From Boesenbergia rotunda (taxonomy: Eukaryota; Streptophyta; Magnoliopsida; Zingiberales; Zingiberaceae): DNA of 64,000 bases. Position 1 is the stretch's first letter. Every line of letters begins with the position of its first letter. The notes below the pieces were generated by a model, which did not search any database, was not told where the DNA came from, and saw only the letters and a program-made list of their open reading frames with translations. Both the position numbers and the translations under genes were made by a program. Positions 20,962-33,812 of the stretch are shown one piece after another. The stretch spans positions 477,786 to 541,785 of the forward strand of contig JAGFNQ010005241.1 in the NCBI GenBank assembly GCA_024364735.1, in the 5' to 3' direction.

Positions 20962-23202
20962 GTTGCTTGACAACCCGATATAAGTTTAGATATCAATCAA
21001 TTGAAGTCCGTTCAATTCTCATAGGGGAATCATGATCCTCCCCCTATAATAGCCATGTCCATTCAATTCTCATAAGGGAATCATGATCCTCCCCCTATAA
21101 TAGCCATAAACTTAATCAACCATTTTCTACCCCTTTGTCAAACATCGCAAAGGGTATGATTATTAAGTTTGAACATACCTCCCCCTCAAACACGGGTCTC
21201 TCCCCAAACCCAGAATAATTAAAGGATAAATTTTTGAATCGCACATGAAAACATATACAGAATAATATCATGGTCAAGCATGTATATGCTTCATATGACA
21301 AGTAAGTCAAAGGATGATTTTTGAATCGCATATGAGAGGCATATACCATAAATGTATCATGGCAGCAATGTATATGCATCATATGACAACAATTATCGCA
21401 ATTCCATCAGACTGATGATCGATACAGAAAAATTTCTGATTTATCTATGAACGATCAATTTTCAAAAATTTTTTTGTAATTCTGATTCTTTCAAGATCAG
21501 ACTGCATTAAATATTTAGAATTTCATGTGAAGACATATACAAAAGTATATCATGGTCAAATACGTATATGCTTCATATGACGAGTAAGGAATGCATCTGT
21601 ATCTGACACAAGGTCCTGATTAGTCTCCGTGACTAACCAGGTCTGTTGATTATGTGATACAGAAGTGTATCTGATTAGTTTGGGGAGCGATCAGATTTCA
21701 GAAAAATTTCGAAAACTCTGATATGTTCCTGATCAGACTGCATTAACAATTTGCATTCCATAACGGAGGTGTAGGCTCCATTAATATTCATTATTTCAGA
21801 AAAATTTCTGAAACACGACATTAAGAACATGAGTCATGACTCAACAAACCCTTTCTTATGAATTGAACATTCCAACATAGGTTTGTATCAAATCACTATT
21901 CAGTACCAGGTTTGTACCACTTGAACAAATTTGTGCTCCCTTAGTACCAGGTCTGTACCAATGGGTGATCAAATATGTTTCAATTGTAATCAGATTGTAT
22001 CATGTTTGTGTGTAGTATGATCATTAAACTGATACAATTCGATGAGAGGAGATCGGACTGAGGAGTTTTGACCCAATCATGGAACTTACTGATCAGTGTT
22101 GATCTGATCGGTCACCGAACCGATCAGAGGGATCCCTGATCGGTCTGGTGACCCATCAGGTTCGGCGCAGAATGTTTTCTGAGTTCCAGTTTTCAGAAAT
22201 CGATTTCAGAAACTCTGAAATCAGGTTTGTTTCAGTTCTTAGTCATTCCCAAACCCTAACTCAATTGGTTTTAATTTGTTTGATTCTAAAGAAGGGTTTC
22301 CCTTATTAAAAATAGACAACATGGTTTATGTCCCTTAACTAAATCAAGATTCATCAAGGCATGTTCAGTTTTTGCTAAGCATGAACTTGAATATCAGTCA
22401 AGTGGAAAAACAAGCAAGTCATGGAGCTTAAAACATCTTAAACTATGTGATCATGCTGTTCTTAACCAAAATTAGGTTTGTGTCAATTTCAATGGATGAT
22501 TAAAATTCCAAAACATGCTTATGTCACATTATGATTAAAGTATGATCAAATTCCCAAAACATGCTTGTATTATATTATCATCAAGTTTCCAAAACATGCT
22601 TGTATCAACTTATGATCAATTGATGATGAAGCTTTCTAACACATGATTGTCCGACATGCTTTTATCTCATTTAACCAGTTTTAAAAACATTTTAAAAGCA
22701 TGCATTGATGTTGCCTTGTGAGGTTTTATGATGATCATCACAACCTATATATTCCTCAAAAATTTGCATGCAATACATTAACGTTACTAACACATACAGT
22801 AAATCATGGCATACTTGATCATGTTCACCAAACAAAATATCTTAAGAAAAATTTAAGCCTAAACCTTAAGCTCATGTTCTTGTCTATTGAAGCCTTATCA
22901 TTATAAATTATGTGTTGATATTTCCTTAGCATGCATTCATGTTGTATAGCATATACAAGAAAATGGACTCCTTAGGCTTGACATAAGGCATATCATAAAC
23001 CATGAATTGCAGGAAAACATAAATTGCAATAATAAACCTAATTATCCTAAACAATCCATGGTAAGAGTGAGTTATTTGTCAACCTAAACCATTCATGTGA
23101 ATTTGAGGAAATGGTGAGCACATTCCTAACTAGGAATGACCATGTTCTAGAGCACCAATTATCAACAACCTATGTTGATAGATGCTCCCCCTCAATTTAT
23201 AC
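20962..23202 (-). other. Non-coding 3' interior of family G
   Basis: About 2.2 kb between the gag stop and the polypurine tract, in the place where a full Copia element would carry integrase and reverse transcriptase. Only short ORFs occur and none has a recognisable domain. Short repeats such as CATATGACRAGTAAG / GTATATGCTTCATATGA occur several times at 21240-21600, and degenerate GATCGGTC dyads near 22095-22160. Confidence 0.6.
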
Positions 23203-24831
23203 TTATACAATTCTAAATATGGAAGTTTTAGGTACCCAAATTTTGGGACCTAAGGCATCTACAATGAAAGACTTAGGCACCCATGCCTTAGTCATTTTCT
23301 TTTTGACTTTTTGAACCCTAGAATCATTTGATGATCTAAATTGGGTTCTTGACATTAATGATACAAAGGTTGGTTCCTTAGGTCGGTAACCCATACCGGC
23401 CTTGTTGTAAACCGCCCTTTGGGAGTTTAGTATCATGTCTAAGGTTTTGGAGTTAATTGAGAATTTCTCAAGAACATTCTTAAGATTTTCAACTTCGCTC
23501 TTTAAGTCCTTATTTTCATTCTCAAGGGTCTTAACATGCAAGTCATCATGAAAATCATTAACATCCTCCACCCTAGAGGATTTCAATTCTTCTACTTCCA
23601 ATTTCAACAATTTAACTTTGTTCTTGGATTTTTTAAGCAACCTAGCTAGACATGCAATGGTTCTATAGCACTTATCTAGCTCAGGAGAGATTACCTCTTC
23701 ATCATCCGAAGATGATGAAGGCGCGGTTGAGGAGCTTGATTCGTCTTCACTCTCCTCTTCATTTGAATCATCTATGGCCATGAGGGCACGGTGATGAGTG
23801 TACTTCTCCTCCTCTTCTTCGGATGAACTAGAAGACGATTCATCCCATGTGGCCCTCGAGGCCTTCTTTTTCTTCTTTGATTTATCCTTCTTCTTCTTTA
23901 ACTTTGGGCATTCATCCTTGTAATGTCCTTTCTTGCTACACTCATAACAAGTAACATTAGACTTATCAATTTTAACTTTACTCGGGTTACGTTTACCCTT
24001 GAGGCGTCGGCTCTTCCTCATCATCCTTCTAACAAAGTTGGCCATCTCGGAGTAAGAAGACCAGCTGCCCTCCTCCTTGAACTCGGACTCAGACTCGGAA
24101 GAGGATGAAGATGAAGTGACTTCCTTCTCCTTCTTCTTCTCCTTCTTCTTCTTGTTCGATCAGTCCCCTGCAACTAAGGCAATCCCCTTCTCCTTGGGGC
24201 CTTTGTTAGCCATTTCATGCAATTCCATCTCACAAAACAAATCATCTAGCTTAACAATTGATAAGTCCTTGGATACTTTGTAGGCATCCACCATGGATGA
24301 CCACAAAGCATTCCTTGGAAATGCTTTTAGTACATACCTCACAAGGTCGCGATTCTCGACCTTTTCATTAATTGAATGAAACCCATTGAGGACTTCCTTG
24401 AACCGACTATGAAGCTCACTTACCGATTCATTTTCCTTCATGGAGAGATTTTGTAAATGGTTGAGAAACAAATCCCTCTTGGCGATTCTTGAGTCTCAGG
24501 TGCCCTCGTGGAGTTCAATGAGCTTGTTCCACAAGTCCTTTGCACTTGTGAAAGGACCAACCTTGACGAGTTGGTCTTTGTTCATGCCGCATTGTAGAGT
24601 GACAACCGCCTTCTCGTCGGCTTCACTCTTTCGGGTTTGTTCGGTCGTCCACCGCCATGACTCGAGTTCCTTGCCTTCATCATCCTTAGGAGGAGTGAAA
24701 CCCTCCTTCACCGCGAACCAAGTGTTGATGTCCATATTCAAATAATACTCCATCTTTGATCTTCAATATTGGAAATCAGCGCCATCAAAGAAAGGAGGTC
24801 GGGTGGTGGAAAATCCTTCTCTCAACGCCAT
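23203..24831 (-). pseudogene. gag of family G: one frame, three TGA stops
   Basis: The frame starts at the ATG at 24831 (MALREGFSTTRPPFFDG) and stays in a single reading frame to 23203, about 543 codons. Only three stops interrupt it, all TGA, near 24777, 24493 and 24158. It contains the UBN2-type gag head (MDINTWFAVKEGF, then FTSAKDLWNKLIELHEG), a conserved stretch with SVSELHSRFKEVLNGF, a lysine-rich linker, one CCHC knuckle (CYECSKKGHYKDEC), an acidic serine-rich region and a coiled coil. The C-terminal end (WVPKSFIVDALGPKIWVPK) resembles the gag-protease border of Copia elements, but the protease does not follow. Two TGA codons fit CGA to TGA and one fits TGG to TGA. Decay is the simplest reading. 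Confidence 0.85.
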
Positions 24832-24875
24832 GGATGATAGCTCTCGATTATTAATCCACAAAAACAGAGCCCCTT

Positions 24876-24887
24876 GCTCTGATACCA
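24876..24887 (-). other. Primer-binding site, initiator tRNA-Met (family G)
   Basis: The minus strand reads TGGTATCAGAGC, the standard initiator-Met primer site of plant Copia elements, two bases inside the LTR that starts at 24890. Confidence 0.9.
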
Positions 24888-24889
24888 CT

Positions 24890-26990
24890 TGTTGGAACCC
24901 GGATGGCTAGAGAGGGGGGGTGAATATAGCCAAACACTTGGACTTAGAGACTTATCGAATTTCTGCACTCAAATTTATCAGTAGCACAGCGGAAGAAACA
25001 ATGGAAACAAAGAAGTGCAGAAAACAAAAACAGAAAATGAAAGCAAACAAACACAACTAGCAAGATCGCTAATAAGAAGGGTTTACAAGGTTCGGGGATA
25101 ACTTGCCCCTACTCCTTGGCGTGCCCTTAAGGTGGGCGATCCCTTGATCGTCAGCAGATCAAGCCCCGGTTAACACCGGATAGAAAGCAACCTCCTTCTC
25201 GGTGGAGAAACCTCTCCACAGCGCGTTTCAATCAAGGATATAGTTTTAAGCACAATGAAACACAAGGAAGATCTTACTTAGCACTTGGCAAAGACAAGAA
25301 TACAGCAGGCTTCTCCAAGCTCCACCCAGTGACGATCTCACGCAAGAATCCCTTTCTCCGTGTCTTCTCGCTGTTGGACTTCAAGCCTCTTGTTCCTTCC
25401 TCCAAGTGCTCAAGAAAGGAGTGGTTGCTTCTCAGATCTCAAGAGCTTGCTCAGGAATGATGGAACAGCAGAACACGCAAGCAAGTTGTGGAGAACACAA
25501 AGGCGCAGCAAGAACTCAAGCTAGAAACTGTATTTTTGAACTCTTCTTCAACGAAGCTTTCTTACGCCCTTTTGTTTCTCCACTCAGCACCAGGTGACAA
25601 CATCTCCTGCAGCTTCCAGCTGCTTACCTGCCAACGCCAGCTACCACTGAGCTCTCCCTGGATTCCCTGAGCTTCCCTCAGCCAAGCTCCAGTCAGCAGC
25701 TCCAGTCTGCAGCTCCAGCCGTTGCAACCTGAGATGGAAAACGGACAAACCTACTCCAAGGAAAGCCTCCATTGACTTCTCCTTGAGTGTTTGAATCCTT
25801 CCTGTCACCTGCAGCTTAATCAAATCATTAGAGCAGCATATCAACCAGAAAATCAAGCATCAGAGATCAGGCGCAGTGTATCAGATATGCTCAGACGCGA
25901 TCAGAGCGTCTGACAATGTAATTTGAATTAAAGTGATCGGTCACCGAACCAACCCAGGGCTCGTGGGTCGGTCACCTAACCGATCCACCGCTTCGATGGG
26001 ACTCCCAGCTCTCGCGGCAACACAAGCCTGATTGGTCACCAGACCGATCAGAGTGATGCCTGATCGGTCACCAGACCGATCAGAGTGAAGTCTGATCGGT
26101 CACTCAGACCGATCAGGTCTGATGAACAGTAATCCTACAAATCAGATCCTAAGTCTTTGATCAGTCACCGGACCGTTCAGGAGCTGATCCACGGGGGAAC
26201 TCAACTCACTGTTCACTCCCTGATCGGTCTCCAGACCGATCAGGAGCAAGGTAGTGAGGAAGCTGCCTGCTCCCTGATCGGTCACCGGATCGATCAGGAG
26301 CCAAGCAACAAGGCAACAGCCTGCTCCCTGATCGGTCACCAGACCGATTAGATATCGCTGGATCGGTCACCAGACCGATCCACTAAGGAGCACTGTGCCA
26401 ACATCCCTGATCGGTCACCAGACCGATCCAGGCAAGCCCAAATGCACTCTAAGTCACGAGAACAAGCCTCCGCCCCTTCTCTGACTCGTGACATGCCCAT
26501 CTTCACTCACTGGGACTTCAACCTAGCCCTCCAAGCTAGGACCTGGCTTCACTCACCAGGGTTTCGGTCACCCGGCTTCACTCACCGGGACGCGGCTTCA
26601 CTCACAAGGATTTCAACCTAGCTTCACTCACTAGGATTTCAATCACCTGCCTTCACTCACCAGGACCCGGCTTCACTCACCGGGATTTCCATCACCTGGC
26701 TTCACTCACCAGGACCCAGCTTCACTCACCGAGATTTCTATAACCTAGCTCTCTAGGCTAGGACCTTTCACCTAACCCTCCAAGTTGGGATTTTTCACCT
26801 AACCCTCCAATTTAGGACTTTTCACGTAGCCCTTCAAGCTAAGACTTTTCACCCAACTCTCCAAGTTAGGACTTTTTCCATGCCAGCGTGCGATCTCCCA
26901 GATCCACTTGGACTTAACCCGAATTTCATTCAACCAAACTTAAATCATTGTCAAACACCAAAATAACAACCGGGCCAGACTGCATCAACA
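24890..26990 (-). repeat. 5' LTR of family G
   Basis: 2101 bp, closely matching 18909-20948. It carries the dyad array at 25935-26428 and the hairpin array at 26522-26870. The hairpins here have picked up several unpaired arms (for example CCTGC/CCAGG and CCCAG/CCGAG), useful for judging whether pairing is still maintained. Confidence 0.9.
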
Positions 26991-26995
26991 GTATC

Positions 26996-29822
26996 CCCTA
27001 GATTATTTTCAACATAGTTAGAAGCAATTGAAAAGAAATTACCTAGGGTTGTCATTTCTTAAAAATCTAAGCTCTATGGGCTAGAATCTCGTCCCCAAAT
27101 CAACAACTTAGTCTACTTCATCTTTCATAACTCCTTGAGATGAATCGTACTCACAAAGCCTTTCAAGGGAAGTTTTGAGTAGCCCTCTTCCTAAATTCTA
27201 AGTTTGTGGCGACGTGGAGCTCACTCAAACACAACATGATTCTTATACTACCATAAGCTTGCTTGTTATATACTCTCTACCACTATTCTTGATTCGGATC
27301 CACATCTACAAAAGTTCATTAAAACAAGTTAAGAGAATATGAAACGGTAAGAATGAAGTAAAAGTTTAGAAAATAGAAAAGTTGACAAAGTAGAAAACTT
27401 GGGTGCTCAAGAATATTTCTAATGCACTTTGCCCTCTTTATAATCCTCTAGTGAAGTCAGAATTGTGGTGGAGCAAGAATTTGATAGTGCCTTTGATTCG
27501 GATGAAAAGAACTTCATTGATTTCATTGTGCCAAAACTGTATTTGCGTGCCAACCTTTGTTTCCTCCTTTTTTTTCTCTGCTTCCTCTTTTTTTATGATC
27601 CTCTAGTGAAGTCAGAATTGTGGTGGAGCAAGAATTTGATAGTGCCTTTGATTCGGATGAAAAGAACTTCATTGATTTCATTGTGCCAAAACTGCATTTG
27701 CGTGTCAACCTTGTTTCCTCTTTTTTTTTCTCTGTTTCCTCTTTTTTTATGATCCTCTAGTGAAGTCAGAATTGTGGTGGAGCAAGAATTTGATAGTGCC
27801 TTTGATTCGGATGAAAAGAACTTCATTGATTTCATTGTGCCAAAACTGCATTTGCGTGCCAAATTGTTTCTTTTTTTTCTTTCTTAGTCAGCTGCTGATT
27901 TTTCTATTTTTGTTTTGCAGCTAAGTTTCTACTTCTGTTTTTCTTCATCTTGTTCAGTCATATTGTGCCCAATTCCCAAGTTTTTATCAGAAACTAGCTC
28001 CAATTCATGAAATGAAAAAGATTCAACACTTCTGTGAGCTTGCAAATGAGTTGAATCTGCTGCTCAGTCATGTTGTGCCCAGCTCCCAACTGTTTTTTTC
28101 TTCTGTTCCGCCCCGATATGGAGAACATCCAATGGATGGACTACTTCATTTGGACACACTACGGACCAGAACTTGTACCCAAACTTGGCACATGGATTTC
28201 TTTCAAGCTCTAGTTTTCTTTTTTTTTTTGGTTCACAAAAATCAGCTTCCTCTTCTTTTTCATAGTTGACTTTTTCAGCTTCCATTCGGCCAACTCCCAT
28301 GGAAATATAATCGAATGCTTATAGGCTTCCATTACTACATGCTGTGCCAGATTTAATGTTCCAAGATCTCGAACATATTCAGATATCAAAGCTCTTCTTT
28401 CCTTTAATGTGCTTGATTACTCAGCTTGTCCTCACTGTTTTATTCAACCACCTTGTTTTTTTTTCTATGCTGGCTAAACTTCCTCATCTCCATCAAAAAT
28501 TACGACCATGCATCAGTAATTTTTACAACTCTGCTGTTCAGTCATGTTGATAACTTGTGAAGGGTTGTTACTTCATTCTTGTCAACAACTCTGGCAATTC
28601 AACTTCTATTAAAACAACTCAACTTAAACTGCTTTCTTTCCATCTCTTTTTAGGCTACTTTGCAATTGAACTGTACAGCTACTTCCATAATTCCAGCTTC
28701 CACAATTCCGATCAACTCTTGGAATTCTTGGAGTTGCAAGATACATCCATTGCAATCTAATGATGCTGAAATGATATGCTCTACTTGGAATTTTTTTTCT
28801 ATCTACACTTGCAACCAAACTTGATACAATTCTCAAATGCTGATTTTTTTTATTGTAGCTGTTTCCTCTCCATACTCTCCACACATTCTGTGTCCAAATC
28901 ACTACTAGCACCTTTTTTTTCTTTTGGATTTCATTCTTGATACTCTCTTCATGCCATTTCTTTTCCACTTGGCACAGAAATTTTTTTTCTTCTACAGCCG
29001 AATTTGCAATGAGAGAAAAAACTTCACCTCCTTTCGGAATTTAACTCATAAACATCAAATGGCCACTTCTTCTTGATACCAAACTCAATTCAAATTGGCA
29101 CCCTTTTTGGCTTCCACCGCAGAAAATTTTTTTCTTCTTGAAATGCATCCTTGGTACAAAATATTTCCAAAACACTAGTCACCTCCCCCACACTTGATCT
29201 TTTGTCCGTCACGGGCAAAGTAATATCAAGAACCATCCCAAACAACCAAGTCCATAGAAAAGATGTTATGAACAGAAAAATAGGGGAAGGAAATGAAAGT
29301 ATAGATCATGTATCAACAATGATTATCGCAAAAAACTGATATGAAAAGGAAAAACAAAATGATTAGCCTCTATAGATGTGGTTCAATCATAGAAATATGG
29401 TTTTGAAAGAACCTAAGCATGTTCTAGAATACAATCACATATGTGTGTTACAAAAATAAGGCTAATTCTCACTAGGTACAAATAATTCATCTCAAGTCAT
29501 CAATTTAGAATCCATAACCAAGTAGTACTCAAGCATCCAAGAATTCATCCATTAGCTCAAACTTTAAGTTTTAACAACCAAATTTAATTTGTTTTCAAGA
29601 TACTCTAAAATGATATGGAGATAACCTAGAGAGATACATTTATTCCTACTCACTGAGAAAAGGTGCCAAAAGAACTAACATTGTATCTACAATGACTATT
29701 TATTTAATCTAGATTACCTAAGCATTTATTATCAACAACTCATTTCAAAAAGAAAGATTTACTTCTAGAAATATGAAATGATATATACAATGAAATGTAA
29801 GTGCAAGAAAAGTAAACTCCCC
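26996..29822 (-). other. Non-coding region between integrase and 3' LTR of element 2
   Basis: AT-rich with T-runs; the counterpart of 2656-5967 in element 1. The short ORFs at 27403-27862 come from a triplicated 154-bp block. An extra polypurine-like motif (CTCCCCCACACTT on the plus strand) is at 29183-29195. I see no env-like ORF. Confidence 0.6.
27445..27862. repeat. 154-bp tandem triplication
   Basis: Three copies starting at about 27445, 27600 and 27754, each beginning CCTCTAGTGAAGTCAGAATTG and ending near ATTTGCGTGCC; the third lacks its tail. Element 1 has the unit once (about 3121-3235), so the expansion arose within element 2 or its family. Confidence 0.85.
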
Positions 29823-30996
29823 TTAATTTGGGTAGATAGCGTCTTTGATGTCTACTCTATCCACCTCCAGCTCTTTTAATTCTTCAAAGTACTTTTTGAG
29901 TCGGTGGCCATTGACTTTCCACACCAAATTGTTGGCTTCATCCTTGATTTCGCAAACACTATAAGGGAAAACGTTAGTCACAACAAATGGTCCTTCCCAT
30001 CTCGATCTCAACTTACCCTTAATCAATTTGAGCCTTGACTTGTACAATAAAACCTTATCTCCAATTTGGAAGTCTTTCTTCGAGATGTGCTTGTCATGAA
30101 AATTCTTAGTCTTTTCCTTGTAGATCCTTGAGTTCTCAAATGCTTCAAGTCTTATTTCCTCAAGTTCTTGTAGTTGAAGTTTTCTTTCTTCTCCCACCTA
30201 GGTAGCATCAAGGTTACACGCCTTTACTGCCCAATATGATTTGTGCTCTATTTCCACAGGAAGATGACAAGCTTTTCCATACACTAAGCGATAAGGAGAC
30301 ATTCCAATGGGGGTCTTGTATGTCGTTCTATAGACCCATAGTGCATCGTCAAGCCTCTTGCTCCAATCATTTCTAGTGGGCCCAACGGTCTTTTCCAAAA
30401 TTGATTTGATCTCTCTGTTAGAAATTTCAACCTGTCCATTTGTTTGGGGATGGTAGGATGTAGAAACTTTGGGCACAATCTCATACTTGTCAAGTAGAGC
30501 CTTCATGTGTTTATTGCAAAAATGAGATCCTTGGTCACTTATTATGGCCCTTGGAATTCCAAACCTGCAGAAAATGTGTGACCTGACAAAGCTAATAACA
30601 ACATAAGAATCATTAGTCTTGGAGGGAATGACCTCCACCCATTTAGAAACATAATCTACAGCAAGCAAAAATATACAGATAACCAAATGATGCAGGAAAA
30701 GGTCCCATAAAATCTATTCCCTAAACATCAAAAATCTCACAGAAAAGTATAGTGTGTTGGGGCATCTCATTTCTCGCTCCTATGTTCCCAGTTCGCTGAC
30801 AGCTATCACAATTCTTATAAAACAGATATGCATCACGAAATAGGGTGGGCCAGTACAATCCACACTCTAGCACCTTCCTAGCGGTTCTTTGGGGTCCAAA
30901 ATGCCCCCCACAAGCTGATGAATGACAAAATGTAAGGACAGAAGAAAACTCATGGTCTGGTACGCATCTCCTAATTATTTGATTAGTAAAAAACTT
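29823..30996 (-). pseudogene. Integrase of element 2
   Basis: Continues the RT-RNase H frame. The HHCC zinc-binding region is readable around 30800-30960 (CHSSACGGH ... CDSCQRTG). The catalytic core is at 30198-30686: D in AVDYVSKWVE, D in SDQGSHF, and E in the NREIKSILEKT stretch, which together form the DDE triad. 29823-30197 is the C-terminal domain, with the conserved GPFVVTNVFPYSVCEIK and a basic tail. Stops are visible near 30994 (TGA) and 30721 (TAG), both at expected tryptophans, and a frame change near 30680 separates zinc finger and core. Integrase would insert the cDNA into the host chromosome; this copy could not be made intact. Confidence 0.88.
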
Positions 30997-32535
30997 TCAT
31001 AAATAAGGGTCATCCCACACATAGAATTTTGCATCGCTTTTGAGTTTATCTTTTTGAGCCTTAGAAAAATGTGTAGGAAAAACACGTGCTACTAAAAAAT
31101 TAACTAGGTCTCCATACCAAGGCGACTCTCCATGTATCGCAAGAAGATGCTCGTCTCTAAAATCATCGTCAATCGGGGTAGGAGGTCCATCTCTCTCAAT
31201 CCTGCTCAAGTGATATGCAGCTAGGTTCTCTTTGTCACTCCTGTCTCTGATCTCTAGGTTAAATTCTTGGAGCAAGAGCATCCATCTGATTAGTCTAGGT
31301 TTAGCATCTGGCTTTTTCAACAAGTATTTTAGAGCTACATGATCAAAAAAAATAATAACATGTGAGCACAACAGATAAGATCTGAATCGATCCAAAGCAA
31401 AAACAATGGCAAGAAGCTCCTTTTCAGTGGTGGTGTAGTTTGCTTGGGCAGCATCTAGGGTCTTGGAGGCATAGCATATGGCATGAGGTGCTCCATCAAC
31501 CCTCTGTGCTAAAACAGCTCCCACTGCAAAATTAGATGCATCACACATTAATTCAAAGGGCAAATTCCAATCAGGTGATTTAATGATAGGAGTTGAGGTA
31601 AGAGCCTTCCTGAGTTTGTGAAAAGCTTCTTTGCACTTATCATCAAAACAAAAATCAACATCTTTTTGCAACAGTCTTGTCAGGGGTCGAGTAATATCGC
31701 TGAAATCTCTAATGAATCTGCGGTAGAATCCTGCATGTCCTAGAAAGGTATGAACATCCCGTACGCATACGGGGTAAGATAAAGAAGATATAACACTTAT
31801 TTTTACAGGGTCTACCTCTATACCTCTCCTAGAGACTATGTGTCCTAGTACAATACCATGCTTTATCATAAAGTGACATTTTTTGAAATTAAGCACAAGG
31901 TTAGTCTCAATGCACCGGTGTAAAACCCTAGACAAGTTTTCTAAATATGAATCAAAAGATGTGCCAAAAACTGAAAAGTCATCCATAAATATCTCCATAC
32001 AATGCTCTAACATCTCACCAAATATACTTACCATGCATCGCTGAAATGTTCCTGGTGCGTTGCAGAGTCCAAAAGGCATCCGTCTGTAGGCAAAAGTGCC
32101 AAAGGGGCAAGTGAAGGTAGTCTTCTCTTGGTCCTCTGGATCTATACAAATCTGGAAGTAGCCTGAATAACCATCCAGAAAGCAGTAATGGGACTTCCCT
32201 GCCAGTCCCTCAAGCATCTGATCAATAAAGGGTAAAGGGAAGTGATCTTTCCTCGTGACTTTGTTTAGCTTCCTATAGTCAATGCATACTCTCCAGGAAT
32301 TCTTAACTCTGGTGGGCACTAGTTCGTTGCTTCCATCTTCTACCACTGTAACTCCAGATTTCTTGGGAACCACATGTATGGGACTAACCCACTGGCTATC
32401 AGAAATAGGGTAAATGATACCTACCTGTAGTAATCGAGTCACCTCTTTCTTAACAATGCCTAAAATGAGTAGCTTAAGTCTCCTTTGTGGCTGCCTCACG
32501 GGTTTAACATTTTCTTCCAAGAATATCCTGTGCAT
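30997..32535 (-). pseudogene. Reverse transcriptase-RNase H of element 2
   Basis: A 512-codon open stretch. RT motifs in order: QPQRRL, IYPISDSQWVSPIHVVPKK, WRVCIDYRKLNKVTRKDHFPLP, the fingers-palm run ending MPFGLCNAPGTFQRCM, and the catalytic F-M-D-D (FMDDFSVFG). The thumb/connection follows with FLGHAGFYRRFIRDFS. RNase H follows with CDASNFAVGAVL, TEKELLAIVFALDRFRSYL and FFDHVALKYLL. The domain order and motifs are Ty3/gypsy, Athila/Tat-like. It is open but isolated by upstream and downstream stops, and in RNase H the third acidic residue lies in FFDH rather than the usual YTDH. Confidence 0.93.
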
Positions 32536-32735
32536 GCAAATAGCTGGGCTAATTCATGGTATATCTGATAAAGTCCACCCAATCGCTTTCTTGTAATGCC
32601 TCAGGACTTGCAATAATTTTTCTTCCTGCTCTGATTCCAAGTGTTGTGCAATAATAACTGGAAAATTCTGCCCATCTCCTAGGTACACATATTTTCAAGT
32701 GGTCTGGTAGTGGCTTAAGTTCAATCTGGCCCTGC

Positions 32736-33791
32736 TCAGTGGGTATGAGTGATCCTTGGGGCTCGATGCAATCCCCCTACACTATCATACATGTGCTCTG
32801 AATCCTCTGAAATCTCAATAGGAGTAGGAGATCCTTGTGGCTCTGTGCAATCCCCTACACCTAGAAAATTCTCTCCAGCTAGAAGTGAATCTAGAATAAA
32901 CTCTGAAATATCCTCAGTCTCAATAGGAGTAGGTGATCCTTGGGGCTCTGTGCAATCCCCTACACCTAGAAAATTCTCTCCAGATGGAAGTGAAACTGGA
33001 ATAAACTCTGAAATATCCTCAGTCTCAATAGCAAGTACTCCTTCAGCCTCCTCTGAAAAAATATCTCCTCTAGAAAAATCATGTGAAACTCCCTCAACCA
33101 CTGAATCTGTATCAACCAGTCCATCCAGAATGTCAATGCTCATAATAGAGTGATCTTCCCTAGGGTACTTCATGGCATTGAAAATACTAAACTGAACTAC
33201 TGTGTCCCCCACTTCCATCGAAAGTGTGCCAGCATAAACGTTAATTTTTGTCCTGGCAGTCTTCAGAAAAGGTCTCCCAAGGATGAGTGGGGATCTGTGT
33301 GCAAGACAGTCTCCTTCCATGTCCAGAATGTAGAAGTCTGCAGGGAAAATCAGCTCCTTTACTTTTACCAAAATATCTTCAATAATTCCTGCTGAATGGG
33401 TCTGGCTTCTGTCCGCTAACTGAATTACCACTCCAGTGGGTTGTAGAGGGCCAATGCCAAGCATTTGGAAGACCGATCAGGGCATTACATTGATGGAGGC
33501 TCCCAAGTCTAGCATGGCGTTATGAAACATAGTCCTCCCTATCTCATATGATACAGTAAAAACTCCAGGGTCTTCACACTTTTGAGGTATGGCATGGATG
33601 AGTGCTGAAACATTTTTTCCCAAGCTGACCAACTCATTCTCCTTAAGCTTCTTCTTGTGAACACATAAATCTTTCAGGAATTTTGCATACTTAGGAATCT
33701 GTTTAATCATGGTCAACAGGGGTACATTAATCTCTACTTTTCTAAACAACTTTACAAGCTCATTGTATTCCTTAGCTTTCTCCTCCTCCAC
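32736..33791 (-). pseudogene. Aspartic protease region of element 2
   Basis: Two consecutive stretches (33791-33477 and 33464-32736) in one homologous region, separated by a stop (TGA) at about 33478. The first ends with the retropepsin active-site motif in its Athila form, MLDLGASINVMP. The second carries QLADRS, the flap region, and LILGRPFLKTARTKINVYAG, the second conserved protease block. Downstream are three repeats containing GVGDCTEPQGSPTPI, shared with the acidic ORF of element 1 at 5968-7137. It would cut the gag-pol polyprotein. Confidence 0.85.
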
Positions 33792-33812
33792 TTGCCTTTT
33801 GGCTTAAGTTTT

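Larger units (their letters stand above)
18909..26990 (-). mobile_element. Family G gag-only Copia (Sirevirus-like) element
   Basis: Complete LTR element: LTRs 18909-20948 and 24890-26990 (TGTTGG...CAACA), flanked by perfect 5-bp duplications GTATC (18904-18908 and 26991-26995). On the minus strand an initiator-Met primer site (24876-24887) follows the 5' LTR, and a polypurine tract AAAAGGGGAGAT (about 20949-20961) precedes the 3' LTR. The 3.9-kb interior holds one gag and no PR, IN or RT. It split the 3' part of element 2 and is therefore younger than it. Confidence 0.92.

Noticed and set aside
29823..32535. Element 2 as an intact, active retrotransposon
   Set aside because: Stops at expected tryptophans in integrase, stops in gag and protease, and a truncated 3' LTR.
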